Shown here one piece after another: positions 9,210 through 20,266 of a stretch of DNA of 64,000 nucleotides (the first letter of the stretch is position 1; the number at the start of each line of letters is the position of its first letter). Below the pieces are notes generated by a model. That model made no database searches and was not told the DNA's origin. It saw only the letters and a list, made by a program, of their open reading frames with translations. A program made the translations under genes and the position numbers. The stretch comes from Flavobacteriaceae bacterium. GTDB taxonomy: Bacteria > Bacteroidota > Bacteroidia > Flavobacteriales > Flavobacteriaceae. The stretch is from assembly GCA_947456815.1 (NCBI GenBank), contig CANGTL010000009.1:1-64000 (forward strand). Reading direction: 5' to 3'.

Positions 9210-10802
9210 TTACTTTTCTTCATTAAGATAATTAATTAGGCATTGGTCTCGACTGTATACATCATCATAAAAATGAATATCTCCTTCGTCATCAACCCAC
9301 GAGGTAAAATATCCTATATATACCGGTATTTTGTTTTTTAGCGTATACCAAATTTCTTTTTCGGAATGAAAGGCTTTATTTAGTTTTTCCATGGTCCAAC
9401 TTTTATCATCTTTTACTAATAAATAGGCCAATTCGATTGGCTTTTCTAGACGGATGCACCCATGGCTAAATGCTCTTTTCTCTTCATTAAATAAGCTCTT
9501 CGATGGAGTATCATGCAAGTAAATGGAATTCGAATTTGGGAATAAAAATTTCACCAATCCAAGAGAATTTCTAGGGCCAGGCTTTTGTCTGATTGCTCCA
9601 TCATTCCACTCCATATTATGCTGTGCTAAATAATTTTTATTTTTTTTGATTGCAGGCGTTATCTCTTTGTCTATAATACTTTTGGGAACATTCCAATACG
9701 GGCTAAAAACCACATACTGCAGCATTCCGCTGAATATTACCGTTTGATTCATTACTTTTCCGACGACCACTTTCGAATTCAATAGCGTTTTACCTTCTTT
9801 AATATAATTCATCTGATAAGATGGAATGTTGATGAAAATATATTCTTTGACTCGGTTGAAATCGCTTGAAATCCAACGACAACGCTCCATGCTCACTTCT
9901 ATACTACTAATTCGATCCGATATCGGCACATTTAACGAGGCAACTAGCCGAGAAGTAATTAGATCGTCGACAGTCAAACCCAAGTTTTTCTTGTATTTCC
10001 AAACTGACTGACTCAATTCCTTGTCGTACTTTAACGAATTTGTAGTCGATTTCAAATAACCCAACAAATGCAATCGCTCTCTGACTTTCAATACTACAAC
10101 AGAGGATGAACCAACTGCAATTGGATTTGAATTAGACATCACAATCGGTTGCCACTTGCCTTTTGCTTCAATTTCTCGGCATTTCTTGAGCGCATCTTTC
10201 AGACGGTAGTATTGCTTAAACATTTTACTCTCATTTTCAGAAAGCAAATCAGGTGTTTTGATTAAAGTATCTAAGTAAGAAACATACGACTGTGTTTTTC
10301 TTGGTATATACCATGCTAAATCCGTAGCGGTTCTATCTTCTAATCCTAAAAACACTTGCTGCGTATAAAAAAAATAGAGCGAAGCGATTAACAATTCTGT
10401 ATCAGAATTCGGAGTTAATTCTTCATTCGTCGGGAGAAGAAGCCAATCTAACTTTTCCTGATACGGCATTTTGATCCGTAAGCCTTCTTCCGATAGACTA
10501 CTAGCTTTTTTGAGCAACAATTGTCCTAGTTCATTAAGCTGACCTGAATGAAACCAAATTGGCTGATACTGCCGCAAACGATAGATTGAAAACACTTGCG
10601 ATTCGTAATTTGCTATTTGAGGATACTTGTGAAAAAAAGATCTAATGGTAATACTGTCTACCATTATTTCTGAACTTTCAAATGGAGATGAAGATGCTTT
10701 AAAGATGGAAAGCTGATGGGTTTTAGGTGTATCCCTTCCTTTACTGAATGAGAATAACCCAAAAGAGATTACGGCTAAGAGATATAATAGTCTGATTTTC
10801 AT
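9210..10802 (-). CDS. L,D-transpeptidase family protein (YcbB-like)
   Basis: Catalytic motif FSHGCIRLEKP; peptidoglycan-binding region; start set at internal Met MKIRLLYLL. Confidence 0.88.
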   Translation of the reverse strand: MKIRLLYLLAVISFGLFSFSKGRDTPKTHQLSIFKASSSPFESSEIMVDSITIRSFFHKYPQIANYESQVFSIYRLRQYQPIWFHSGQLNELGQLLLKKASSLSEEGLRIKMPYQEKLDWLLLPTNEELTPNSDTELLIASLYFFYTQQVFLGLEDRTATDLAWYIPRKTQSYVSYLDTLIKTPDLLSENESKMFKQYYRLKDALKKCREIEAKGKWQPIVMSNSNPIAVGSSSVVVLKVRERLHLLGYLKSTTNSLKYDKELSQSVWKYKKNLGLTVDDLITSRLVASLNVPISDRISSIEVSMERCRWISSDFNRVKEYIFINIPSYQMNYIKEGKTLLNSKVVVGKVMNQTVIFSGMLQYVVFSPYWNVPKSIIDKEITPAIKKNKNYLAQHNMEWNDGAIRQKPGPRNSLGLVKFLFPNSNSIYLHDTPSKSLFNEEKRAFSHGCIRLEKPIELAYLLVKDDKSWTMEKLNKAFHSEKEIWYTLKNKIPVYIGYFTSWVDDEGDIHFYDDVYSRDQCLINYLNEEK

Positions 10803-10937
10803 TTTTGCCGACCCATTAATTAGGTTATAAAAATAATGAATCAAATGAAGATGAATGTAATTTTCTTTGTTATTTACTTTATTAAGTACATTTACACAAT
10901 ATCAAAAATGTACTTTGTTTATTATAAAATCTCTATT

Positions 10938-11447
10938 ATGAAAAAAATACTCCTTTTTGCTACAGGATTCCTAATGTTGGTTTCATTTAATACAAAATCA
11001 AATATTGAGAAAACCGACGAAGAACAAATTACGCTTCTGCTAAACAATTGGCATGCTGCAGCAGCGAAAGCAGATGCGAAAAACTACTTTGGCGCGATGA
11101 CGGAAGATGCCATTTATATTGGGACAGACGCTACCGAGCACTGGAGTAAAACAGCGTTTCAGACCTTCGCAAAACCCTATTTTGACCGCGGAACTGCTTG
11201 GGACTTTAAACCTCTTGAGCGTCATATCTACATTAGTAAAGACAAAAAAACCGCGTGGTTTGATGAATTACTCGACACATGGATGAAAGTGTGTCGCGGT
11301 TCTGGTGTTTTGGTTAAGGTAGGTAACGAATGGAAAATTCAACATTATGTACTTTCGATGACCATGCCAAATGATGCTACAAATGATGCCATCAAAATAA
11401 AGTCGCCACTGGAAAATCCGCTGATAGAAAAGCTAAAAGCTAAATAA
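10938..11447 (+). CDS. SnoaL/NTF2-like (DUF4440-type) secreted protein
   Basis: MKKILLFATGFLMLVSF signal; LLNNWHAAAAKADAKNYFGAMTEDAIYIGTDATEHW; internal Met preferred to the ORF-track start. Confidence 0.75.
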   Translation: MKKILLFATGFLMLVSFNTKSNIEKTDEEQITLLLNNWHAAAAKADAKNYFGAMTEDAIYIGTDATEHWSKTAFQTFAKPYFDRGTAWDFKPLERHIYISKDKKTAWFDELLDTWMKVCRGSGVLVKVGNEWKIQHYVLSMTMPNDATNDAIKIKSPLENPLIEKLKAK

Positions 11448-12396
11448 AACTTGGATTTTTTCGTAGGTTATCAAGCATGACTGAGGTCATATTTGTTATG
11501 TCAAATTGATGCTGCCAGCCCCAATCTTTTCTAGCTTCACTATCATCAATACTAGCAGGCCAACTGTCGGCAATTTTTTGTCTAAAATCTGGCTTAAAAC
11601 TAATTGAAAACTCGGGCAAATGTTTTTTTATTTCAGCAGCAATTTCTGTAGGCGTAAAACTCATTGCGGCTAAATTATAAGAAGAACGGATTATTATTTG
11701 TTCTTTTTCCGCTTGCATGATTTGGATCGTCGCTTGAATTGCATCGTCCATATACATCATTGGCATTCTTGTTTCGGACGAAAGGAAACACTCATAATTA
11801 CCTTGATTTAAAGCTTTGTGGTAGATATCTACCGCATAATCTGTAGTTCCTCCGCCTGGCGCTGTGCTCCAACTTATCAATCCTGGATAACGGATACTTC
11901 TAACATCAACTCCGAAAATGTTATGGTAATATTCACACCATCTTTCACCCGCTTGTTTACTAATTCCGTACACTGTAGAAGGCTCCATAATAGTGTATTG
12001 AGGCGTGTTTTCTTTTGGCGTTGTCGGGCCAAAAACAGCTATACTAGAAGGCCAAAATATTTTTTTTATTTTTTTTGCTTTGGCTAAATTTAAAACATGA
12101 AACAAAGAGTTCATATTCAAATCCCACGCAAACGCAGGGTTTTTCTCGGCTGTCGCAGAAAGTAACGCCGCCATCAAATAAATATCGGTGATCTGGTGAA
12201 CCTCTACCAAATGTTCAATTTGATTAAAATCTAACGCGTTTACAACTTCAAATGGCCCTGAGTTTACCACTTCATTATTCATTTTTCGAATATCTGAAGC
12301 AATTACGTTTTCTGTTCCATAAATAGCTCGTAGACTAAAGGTCAGTTCGGTTCCGATTTGTCCACAAGCGCCAATAATCAAAATTTTTGTACTCAT
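11440..12396 (-). CDS. NAD-dependent epimerase/dehydratase, probably short-chain L-threonine dehydrogenase type
   Basis: 318 aa; GACGQIGTEL Rossmann motif; PSSIAVFGP; YGISKQAGE; PGLISWSTAPGGGTTDYAVDIYH. Confidence 0.82.
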   Translation of the reverse strand: MSTKILIIGACGQIGTELTFSLRAIYGTENVIASDIRKMNNEVVNSGPFEVVNALDFNQIEHLVEVHQITDIYLMAALLSATAEKNPAFAWDLNMNSLFHVLNLAKAKKIKKIFWPSSIAVFGPTTPKENTPQYTIMEPSTVYGISKQAGERWCEYYHNIFGVDVRSIRYPGLISWSTAPGGGTTDYAVDIYHKALNQGNYECFLSSETRMPMMYMDDAIQATIQIMQAEKEQIIIRSSYNLAAMSFTPTEIAAEIKKHLPEFSISFKPDFRQKIADSWPASIDDSEARKDWGWQHQFDITNMTSVMLDNLRKNPSFI

Positions 12397-12518
12397 ATTT
12401 CAAAGTTGTTTGCCTTGGTAAAGATAGCATTTTCAAAAAAGAACCTTTGTGCAAGATGGAATAATTTTATTTTACAAAATAAAAACAACAATAGCATTGG
12501 TCTTCTTAAGTTTCATTT

Positions 12519-12526
12519 TACCTTTG
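12519..12526 (+). promoter_or_regulatory. Bacteroidota -7 box TACCTTTG with TTG 19 nt upstream (12497-12499)
   Basis: TAnnTTTG plus spaced -33 TTG before the 12550 gene. Confidence 0.6.
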
Positions 12527-12549
12527 TATTTTAGTGTTCACTTTTTCCT

Positions 12550-13134
12550 ATGAAACAAATCTTAATTCCTTATTTGATGTGCTTCTTGTTTTTGCTAAGT
12601 TGCCAAAACAAAGATGAGCAACAAATTTTGGCACAACAGAAAGATGCTAAATCCAGAGCTTTAGTCTTTAATACCATTAGTAATGGATGGCATTTTGCGC
12701 CACCTTCTCTCAATCCGAAAACACAATCACTCATTCATAATTGGAAGGAACTAAACGAATTCAATAACGAACTCTATCAAATTCCTAAAAGCTCAATTGG
12801 TGCTTTTCAAAAAAAATCTAAAGATCTTTCTAAGAAAGTATTGGTCTTAAACGGCACCATTCCAGCACCATTCATAAAACCCGAAATAAAAAGCAGACTT
12901 GCCGTCTTAACGACAAAAATAAACGAGATTAATTTGTTTATAAATATCGATGCTATTCCAGCTCAAAAAGTAGTCGCATTGGTAAATGAAGTTAACGTTG
13001 AGTTGGGTTCTTTATACCGACAAATGGATGAAATTGTGCGAAAAAGCGAAATTCCAAAAGAAGAAGGCGAATCAGATATGATTCGAATGCTTGATACAAC
13101 TAGAGCAATTCCCACAACACCTAAAAAACCTTAG
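12550..13134 (+). CDS. Hypothetical lipoprotein upstream of mfd
   Basis: 194 aa; lipobox LFLLSCQN. Confidence 0.65.
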   Translation: MKQILIPYLMCFLFLLSCQNKDEQQILAQQKDAKSRALVFNTISNGWHFAPPSLNPKTQSLIHNWKELNEFNNELYQIPKSSIGAFQKKSKDLSKKVLVLNGTIPAPFIKPEIKSRLAVLTTKINEINLFINIDAIPAQKVVALVNEVNVELGSLYRQMDEIVRKSEIPKEEGESDMIRMLDTTRAIPTTPKKP

Positions 13135-13139
13135 ATCAT

Positions 13140-16100
13140 TTGAGCATACAGTCTCTTTTGCAACGCTACGAATCCTCTCCTAAAGTCAAACAAATTATAG
13201 ATAGTTTAGGAGTTCAAGGGCAAAAAATTCAACTCAACAATTTGATTGGGTCTTCACTTTCTTTTTTAATACAGTCGCTTTTCAAGAATTTAGATCGTCC
13301 TTTTTTAATTCTATTAAATGATAAAGAAGAAGCTGCCTATTTCTTGAATGATTTAGAGAAAATGATTGGTGAAAATGATGTGCTTTTTTACCCAGGTTCC
13401 TACCGTCGACCCTATCAAATTGAAGACACTGACAACGCCAACGTTTTACTTCGAGCTGAAGTTCTAAATCGCATCAATTCTCGCAAGAAGCCGTCTGTCA
13501 CGGTTACCTATCCCGAAGCGCTTTTTGAAAAAGTGGTGACAAAAAAAGAACTAGATAAAAACACGCTAAAAATCTCCGAAGGCGATCAAATGTCGATCGA
13601 GTTTATCAATGAAGTTCTGTTTGAGTACGAATTCAAGCGCGTTGATTTTATTACAGAGCCCGGAGAGTTTTCGGTTCGCGGTGGTATCATCGATGTGTTT
13701 TCCTTTTCTAATGATCATCCCTATCGCATAGAGTTTTTTGGCAATGAAGTTGATAGCATCAGAAGCTTCGATGTCGAAACACAACTGTCTATCGAAAAGC
13801 AAAAAAAGATTGCGATTATACCCAATATTGAAAATAAATTCTTCCAAGAAAACCGTGAGAGTTTTCTTGATTACATCCCAAAGGACACTGTAGTTTTTAT
13901 TCAAAACACGGAGTTTGTGGTGTCAATTTTAGAAAAGTTATTTCTTAAAGCGGAAGATATTTTTAAGAATCTAAATGCTACTATTCAACATGTTGAACCA
14001 AACAAAATATTCCTACAGCACAAGGAATTTCTTCGAAATGCATTAAACTTTTCGGTAGTAGAATTGAGTAGCAAACCCACTTTTGCAGTCACTAAGACTT
14101 TTGAATTTTATACGCAACCTCAACCCTCATTTAATAAGCAATTTGATTTGTTATTGAACAATCTCAATGACAATCATTTTAACGGATACAAAAACTATTT
14201 GTTCTGTTCGAATGCCGCACAGGAAAAGCGCTTTCACGACATCTTTGAATCGCTAGACGAAGCAAATCACGAGAGCATTCGCAAGCAATATCACACCTTA
14301 GTCTTCCCTTTATTTCAAGGATTTATCGACGAGGAAAATCAAATTGCGTGTTATACCGACCATCAGATATTTGAACGCTATCACAAATTCAATATCAAAA
14401 ATGGCTACGCTAAAAAGCAAACGATTACGCTCAAAGAACTCAATACGCTTGCTGTTGGTGACTATGTTACCCACATCGATCATGGTATTGGCAAATTTGG
14501 CGGTTTGCAGAAAATTCAAGTCGAAGGCAAAACACAAGAAGCCATCAAATTAGTGTATGCGGATAACGACATTGTTTATGTAAGTATACATTCGTTGCAT
14601 AAAATCTCAAAATATAATGGCAAAGATGGTGCGCCTCCAAAAATATACAAACTCGGATCGAACGCCTGGAAAGTTCTAAAACAAAAAACCAAAGCGCGCG
14701 TCAAGCATATTGCTTTCAATTTGATTCAATTGTACGCCAAACGTCGCCTAGAAAAAGGGTTTCGATATGCGCCTGATAGTTACTTGCAGGCAGAGTTAGA
14801 AAGCTCTTTCATTTACGAAGACACGCCAGATCAAACCAAGTCAACGTTAGAAGTTAAAGCTGACATGGAAAGTGATCGCCCGATGGATCGATTGGTTTGT
14901 GGCGACGTTGGATTCGGAAAAACAGAAGTGGCTATTCGCGCCGCATTCAAGGCTGTAGACAACGGTAAACAGGTTGCGGTTCTCGTTCCAACTACTATTC
15001 TTGCTTACCAACATTATCGGACTTTTACCGAACGATTGAAAGAAATGCCCGTTTCTGTTGGCTATCTCAACCGCTTTAGAACCGCAAAACAAAAGACAGA
15101 AACGCTCAAAGATTTGGCAGACGGAAAACTTGACATCGTGATTGGAACACACCAATTGGTCAACAAAAATGTCGTTTTCAAGGATTTAGGTTTACTGATT
15201 GTTGATGAAGAGCAGAAATTTGGTGTAAACGTAAAGGACAAACTCAAAACGATTGCGGCCAATGTTGATACGCTGACATTGACAGCAACTCCTATTCCGC
15301 GAACATTGCAATTTTCGTTAATGGCGGCGAGAGATTTGTCTGTCATTACCACGCCGCCGCCCAATCGTTATCCAATAGAAAGTCAAGTGGTGACTTTTAG
15401 CGAAGAATTGATTCGCGATGCGATTTCGTATGAAATTCAGCGGAATGGTCAAGTGTTCTTTATTAATAATCGAATTGAAAACATCAAGGAATTCGCTGGT
15501 ATGATTCAACGTTTGGTTCCCGATGCCCGTGTTGGCGTAGGTCACGGTCAAATGGAAGGCAGCAAACTAGAGGAATTGATGTTGGCTTTTATGAATGGCG
15601 AATTTGATGTTTTGGTTTCGACAACAATCATCGAAAGTGGTTTGGATGTGCCGAATGCAAATACCATTTTTATCAATAACGCCAATAATTTTGGATTATC
15701 GGATTTGCATCAAATGCGCGGTCGCGTGGGGCGAAGCAACAAAAAAGCGTTTTGCTATTTTATTTGTCCACCCTATTCCATGATGACCGAAGATGCAAGA
15801 AAAAGAATTCAAGCTTTGGAACAATACAGTGAACTCGGAAGCGGATTCAACATTGCGATGAAAGATCTTGAAATTCGCGGCGCGGGTGATTTATTGGGTG
15901 GTGAACAAAGTGGGTTTATTAATGAAATTGGCTTTGAAACATATCAAAAAATCATGAACGAAGCGATTGAAGAATTGAAAGAAAATGAATTCAAAGACTT
16001 GTACGAAACAGAAGATCAACCGGAAAAAGAATATGTCAAAGATTTGCAAATTGATACCGATTTTGAATTATTGTTCCCAGACGAATACATCAACAACATT

Positions 16101-16505
16101 TCTGAGCGACTGAATTTATATAACGAGTTGAGTTTGATTAAGACTGATGATGAACTCAAAGCGCACGAAATCAAATTAATTGACCGGTTTGGTCCGTTGC
16201 CAAAACAAGCGATTTCATTGTTGAGCAGTATCAAAATCAAATGGATTGCATCGCAAATAGGGATTGAAAAATTAGTGCTGAAACAAGGTAAAATGATTGG
16301 TTATTTTGTTTCGGATCAGCAAAGTGACTATTATACTTCACCTCAATTTCAAAAGGTATTGCAGTTTGTACAACATCAATCGCAATTGTGTCGAATGAAA
16401 GAAAAGCAAACCCCAAATGGACTTCGTTTGTTGGTTACTTTTGAAAATGTAAAATCTATTCGACGCGCTTTAGAATTGATTGAATTGATGGGAGGAAACA
16501 CATAA
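13140..16505 (+). CDS. mfd: Transcription-repair coupling factor Mfd (TTG start)
   Basis: 1121 aa; CarD/RID-like YVTHIDHGIGKFGG; helicase motifs GDVGFGKTEVAIRAAF, DEEQKFG, TATPIPRTL, GRVGRS. Confidence 0.97.
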   Translation: MSIQSLLQRYESSPKVKQIIDSLGVQGQKIQLNNLIGSSLSFLIQSLFKNLDRPFLILLNDKEEAAYFLNDLEKMIGENDVLFYPGSYRRPYQIEDTDNANVLLRAEVLNRINSRKKPSVTVTYPEALFEKVVTKKELDKNTLKISEGDQMSIEFINEVLFEYEFKRVDFITEPGEFSVRGGIIDVFSFSNDHPYRIEFFGNEVDSIRSFDVETQLSIEKQKKIAIIPNIENKFFQENRESFLDYIPKDTVVFIQNTEFVVSILEKLFLKAEDIFKNLNATIQHVEPNKIFLQHKEFLRNALNFSVVELSSKPTFAVTKTFEFYTQPQPSFNKQFDLLLNNLNDNHFNGYKNYLFCSNAAQEKRFHDIFESLDEANHESIRKQYHTLVFPLFQGFIDEENQIACYTDHQIFERYHKFNIKNGYAKKQTITLKELNTLAVGDYVTHIDHGIGKFGGLQKIQVEGKTQEAIKLVYADNDIVYVSIHSLHKISKYNGKDGAPPKIYKLGSNAWKVLKQKTKARVKHIAFNLIQLYAKRRLEKGFRYAPDSYLQAELESSFIYEDTPDQTKSTLEVKADMESDRPMDRLVCGDVGFGKTEVAIRAAFKAVDNGKQVAVLVPTTILAYQHYRTFTERLKEMPVSVGYLNRFRTAKQKTETLKDLADGKLDIVIGTHQLVNKNVVFKDLGLLIVDEEQKFGVNVKDKLKTIAANVDTLTLTATPIPRTLQFSLMAARDLSVITTPPPNRYPIESQVVTFSEELIRDAISYEIQRNGQVFFINNRIENIKEFAGMIQRLVPDARVGVGHGQMEGSKLEELMLAFMNGEFDVLVSTTIIESGLDVPNANTIFINNANNFGLSDLHQMRGRVGRSNKKAFCYFICPPYSMMTEDARKRIQALEQYSELGSGFNIAMKDLEIRGAGDLLGGEQSGFINEIGFETYQKIMNEAIEELKENEFKDLYETEDQPEKEYVKDLQIDTDFELLFPDEYINNISERLNLYNELSLIKTDDELKAHEIKLIDRFGPLPKQAISLLSSIKIKWIASQIGIEKLVLKQGKMIGYFVSDQQSDYYTSPQFQKVLQFVQHQSQLCRMKEKQTPNGLRLLVTFENVKSIRRALELIELMGGNT

Positions 16506-16509
16506 AAAA

Positions 16510-16534
16510 AAACCACTCGTATTAGGAGTGGTTT
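16510..16534. terminator. Bidirectional hairpin terminator between convergent mfd and metalloprotease genes
   Basis: AAACCACTC gtatta(g) GAGTGGTTT. Confidence 0.85.
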
Positions 16535-16553
16535 CTATATATATAACTTAAAA

Positions 16554-18731
16554 CTACATTTTCAATATTTTGAAATTGGCTTCTTTGCCGTTGAATTTCA
16601 ATTTGTAGAAATAGGTTCCAGACGCAAAATTTGCCATATCTATTTTAGCTTCAAGTGCATTCATTTTCTTTTGAAATAAAAGTCTACCTTCTAAATTATA
16701 CACTTTTACTTCATCAATAATTGTTTTGGAAGTAATATTAACAATCCCGTTTGTTGGATTTGGAGAATACGTAAAATCAATATTGGGCTCAAAAGTGGTG
16801 TTCCCTAACGAATTCTCACAGACGATATTTGCGACATATCCTGGAGCAACTACACCGCCATCTGAATAAAACTTCATTGTAAGTGACCCATCTGACGCTG
16901 AGGAAACAAATGGTCCTGGAACGTTATTGCCAGTAAATCCTCCATTGCTCAAGTCGTTAGCGCTAGTAGAATTCCCATCATACACATACAAATAATCATA
17001 ATCTAATTCTAAATCGAACTCAGAAAAAGTCAATTTGATTTTCTTATTTGATAAATTAGGAATAATAGTTCTTACATAGGTTTCAGAATCAGTATAATCT
17101 CCTTGTGTTCCGCCAGTGTCTGTAATTTCAACTCCAGAGCAATAATTTGTACTCGTAACTACTATTGTTTGTTCGTTTGGTGCCAATAAACCAAAACCGC
17201 AAATTGGACGAACTCTAACAATATAATAGCTATTTGGAGACAAACCTGTTGCCGAATAAGAATTGGTATTTACTTGCACCCATGTTGTATTTGAACTTCC
17301 GAAAGGCGTTAACGAAATTTGCCATGAAGTTGCAGTGCCAAGGTCTGACCAGGTGACTGTCGCAGAAGTAGCCGAAGTTGTTGTCGCCTGAATGTTAGCA
17401 ACAGTATTGATACAAGTGTTCACGCAATCAGTACTCAAGCATGTTCCTGCTGCAATCGAAGAAAGTATCCTCGCACTGGGCTGCGGTCCGAAACCATTAG
17501 CTAAGTTAATCCCAACTCCATTTACCAAATGACAATAACTCATAATAGTTCCTTGCACCGACCCGTCTGGAATTGGTCCTTCGGCACAATTTCCTTCGCT
17601 ATATCCTGCTGATTGTCCACATCCGTCGATAGCAGTGCTATTACCATTCCAATGGCAACCGTGTGTATGCGGTGATCCTAACAAATGACCCAACTCATGT
17701 GTAATTACCATTATGGTCCATGAGAAAGTTGGCACGGTGCTATAACTAAAATTGACATCCGAATAGCTAAAATTATCTTGTGTACAAAGTCCGTTAATTC
17801 CAACTGCTACTCCTCCCAATCCTCCAGAATCAATTCCTACCAATTGCCCTAAATCACCGTCAAAAACAGGACGGATTTCGTTGAACTTGTATAAATAATC
17901 GGACGAAGAACTTCCAATTCCGTCGTATGGGTCTTGAGTTGTCCAGATAAACATTGATTTTAATGCGGTCGTAATTCCATCATTGGTGTAAATCGTTTGG
18001 ACATTATTATAAACAGAAGTCATCCAATTTGTTGTAGTTGTAGGATTGCTGTTGTTTGCTTGATATAAATCGTTGTCGATCTCGAAATACATCGCTACAC
18101 ATTTGGTGCTGGATGGTGCGAGCGCATTTCTAAAATCTTGAGTGGTTGCATCTTGTATTGTTTTTACCTTACAATCAAAATCATTTTTTGCTTTCAAATC
18201 TATGTCGGAGTAAACAACATAGTCTGAATTATTGTTGGCTTTGTCTAATTTAGCAACAACTAAATTATGAAGTGTTTTACTTGAAATAACGGCGTTAAAT
18301 TCGTCCTTAAAAAAATTAAACGACACTAATGAATAATTGTCTCCCTTTACGATTCCTCTGTAGTAAGCCCCTTTTTCATAAGCTATTGACTTGCCTTTAT
18401 CAGTATCGATATGAAAACCTTCTGCAAATAAATTTACTTTATACAACTGAGTCGAAATGATTGTTCCTTGATATGGAATCTCTACTTCGATATAGTCTTC
18501 CTGATTAGCAAAAATTGCTGCAACAGCGGTCTGATTTATCTTGGCAAATGTCCCTTTTGAAATTGCCTTAGCAGTAGCGCCATTCTGAATGCTATTGTTC
18601 TCATTTAATACGCTATAACGCTGAAAAGTAGTGTTTTGAGATAATAGGTCATTCACTTTCTTGGCAACATTTCGTTGAGCGAAAGTTCCAAAACTTATCA
18701 GTAATACTGTGCATGCGATAATTCTTTTCAT
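16554..18731 (-). CDS. Secreted reprolysin-like zinc metalloprotease with Fn3-like and CUB-like regions and a T9SS type A sorting domain
   Basis: HELGHLLGSPHTHGC zinc motif; CSGVEITDTGGTQGDYTDSETY...YDYLYVYDG; C-terminal YSPNPTNGIVNI...ASGTYFYKLKFNGKEANFKILKM. Confidence 0.9.
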   Translation of the reverse strand: MKRIIACTVLLISFGTFAQRNVAKKVNDLLSQNTTFQRYSVLNENNSIQNGATAKAISKGTFAKINQTAVAAIFANQEDYIEVEIPYQGTIISTQLYKVNLFAEGFHIDTDKGKSIAYEKGAYYRGIVKGDNYSLVSFNFFKDEFNAVISSKTLHNLVVAKLDKANNNSDYVVYSDIDLKAKNDFDCKVKTIQDATTQDFRNALAPSSTKCVAMYFEIDNDLYQANNSNPTTTTNWMTSVYNNVQTIYTNDGITTALKSMFIWTTQDPYDGIGSSSSDYLYKFNEIRPVFDGDLGQLVGIDSGGLGGVAVGINGLCTQDNFSYSDVNFSYSTVPTFSWTIMVITHELGHLLGSPHTHGCHWNGNSTAIDGCGQSAGYSEGNCAEGPIPDGSVQGTIMSYCHLVNGVGINLANGFGPQPSARILSSIAAGTCLSTDCVNTCINTVANIQATTTSATSATVTWSDLGTATSWQISLTPFGSSNTTWVQVNTNSYSATGLSPNSYYIVRVRPICGFGLLAPNEQTIVVTSTNYCSGVEITDTGGTQGDYTDSETYVRTIIPNLSNKKIKLTFSEFDLELDYDYLYVYDGNSTSANDLSNGGFTGNNVPGPFVSSASDGSLTMKFYSDGGVVAPGYVANIVCENSLGNTTFEPNIDFTYSPNPTNGIVNITSKTIIDEVKVYNLEGRLLFQKKMNALEAKIDMANFASGTYFYKLKFNGKEANFKILKM

Positions 18732-18809
18732 TGATATTTTATTTGCAATTTTTATTCAAATATAATTAAATTATTCTCTGCTTCTGAGAACAGTTGTTAA
18801 AGTATGATT

Positions 18810-19169
18810 CTAAAAGTGAAGAAATGCATCTTCTAAATGTTCGATAATGAACTCATTACCGTTTTTGTGAATGGCTATAATGTCAAATCGCACTTCAACG
18901 TCATAGTCTTTGCTTTGCACAAATTCATTAACTGCTTTGACAAGCAATTGTATTTTTTTGGGCTTTACAAAATCTTGTGGCAAACCGAAATCGGTGCTCG
19001 AACGTGTTTTTACTTCAATGATAGCGAGGGTGTTTCCAATCTTAGCAATTATATCAACCTCCGCTTTTTGAAACGTCCAATTGGTTTCGAGGATTTCGTA
19101 GCCGTTTTTTTGAAGAAAATCTACCGCTAGTTCCTCGCCTTGTTTACCAAGTTCATTGTGTTCAGCCAT
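18810..19169 (-). CDS. YraN/UPF0102 family putative endonuclease
   Basis: 119 aa; GKQGEELAVDFLQKNGYEILETNW...VDIIAKIGNTLAIIEVKTRSS. Confidence 0.92.
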   Translation of the reverse strand: MAEHNELGKQGEELAVDFLQKNGYEILETNWTFQKAEVDIIAKIGNTLAIIEVKTRSSTDFGLPQDFVKPKKIQLLVKAVNEFVQSKDYDVEVRFDIIAIHKNGNEFIIEHLEDAFLHF

Positions 19170-19210
19170 TTTTTGAGATTATAAGATTGTACGACTGCAA
19201 GATTTTTAGA

Positions 19211-20185
19211 TTATTCGAATTTGACGGTGCTTCCCTTTGTAGTAACATCAACACTTACGGTTTTCCCTAATATCAAAGTGCGATTGTCTTTGATATGGCC
19301 TGCTGGGAAATTATAAATAATCGGAAACTTATAGTCTTTTAGAACATCTTGGATAATTTGTAGCGCATCTTTTCCCCACGCGATTTCATTGTCGTTCATG
19401 CTGGTCATACCGCCCACAATGACCGCTTTTACGCCGTCGAAGTAACCATTGCGTTTGAGGTTCATCATCATGCGGTCGATGTGGTATAAGTACTCGTCGA
19501 GGTCTTCAATAAACAGGATTTTTCCTTTATAATCGACTTCGGATTTGGAACCGATGATGCTGTACAGGACCGACAAGTTGCCGCCGACGATTTCACCCTT
19601 TGCCGAGCCTTTGACATTATATTCGTGGGATGAAATCGTATAAGTTAATTTTTCTCCGAACAAGGCTTTTCGAAAAGAATCTAACACTTCCGGATTAGCA
19701 GTTCCCGCATTCAACGCCATAAAAGAATGCATGGTTTCAATGCCCATATTATTGATGTGACTGTGCAACACGGTCATGTCGCTAAAACCACAGACCCATT
19801 TGGGTTTTTTCTTAAAATTGGTGAAGTCGATGCGGTCTATAATTCGAACGGTTCCGTATCCGCCTTTTGCCGCCCAGATGGCTTTTATTTTGGGATTGTC
19901 GATCATTTCTTGAAAATCGGTAGCCCGCAACCAATCTGGTCCCGCCAATTGGTTTTCTTCTTTGCCGATGGTTTTGCCAATCACCACGTGCAAGCCCCAA
20001 CTTTCGAGTAACTTAATCGCTGGTTGTAAAGAAGCTAGGTCCGCTTTTCTGGCTGTGGCGAGGATTCCGATGGTATCGCCTTTTTGTAAAAATTCGGGTG
20101 TAATCATTTTGCGTTGTGCTTGAGTGGTTTGAAATAGGAAAAGTCCAAATAAGAGGATTCGAAAAAAAGGTCTTGGATTTTTCAT
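19211..20185 (-). CDS. LD-carboxypeptidase (peptidase S66)
   Basis: 324 aa; IWAAKGGYGTVRIIDRIDF, GFSDMTVLHSHI, ILFIEDLDEYLYHIDRMMMNL. Confidence 0.92.
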   Translation of the reverse strand: MKNPRPFFRILLFGLFLFQTTQAQRKMITPEFLQKGDTIGILATARKADLASLQPAIKLLESWGLHVVIGKTIGKEENQLAGPDWLRATDFQEMIDNPKIKAIWAAKGGYGTVRIIDRIDFTNFKKKPKWVCGFSDMTVLHSHINNMGIETMHSFMALNAGTANPEVLDSFRKALFGEKLTYTISSHEYNVKGSAKGEIVGGNLSVLYSIIGSKSEVDYKGKILFIEDLDEYLYHIDRMMMNLKRNGYFDGVKAVIVGGMTSMNDNEIAWGKDALQIIQDVLKDYKFPIIYNFPAGHIKDNRTLILGKTVSVDVTTKGSTVKFE

Positions 20186-20211
20186 GTTGATAATGTTGAA
20201 ACAAATATAAA

Positions 20212-20239
20212 ATAATTGATAATTGATAATTGATAATTG
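20212..20239. repeat. Short tandem repeat: four perfect copies of heptamer ATAATTG
   Basis: Read directly. Confidence 0.9.
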
Positions 20240-20266
20240 ACCATTATTAATTTGAAACGGATTGCT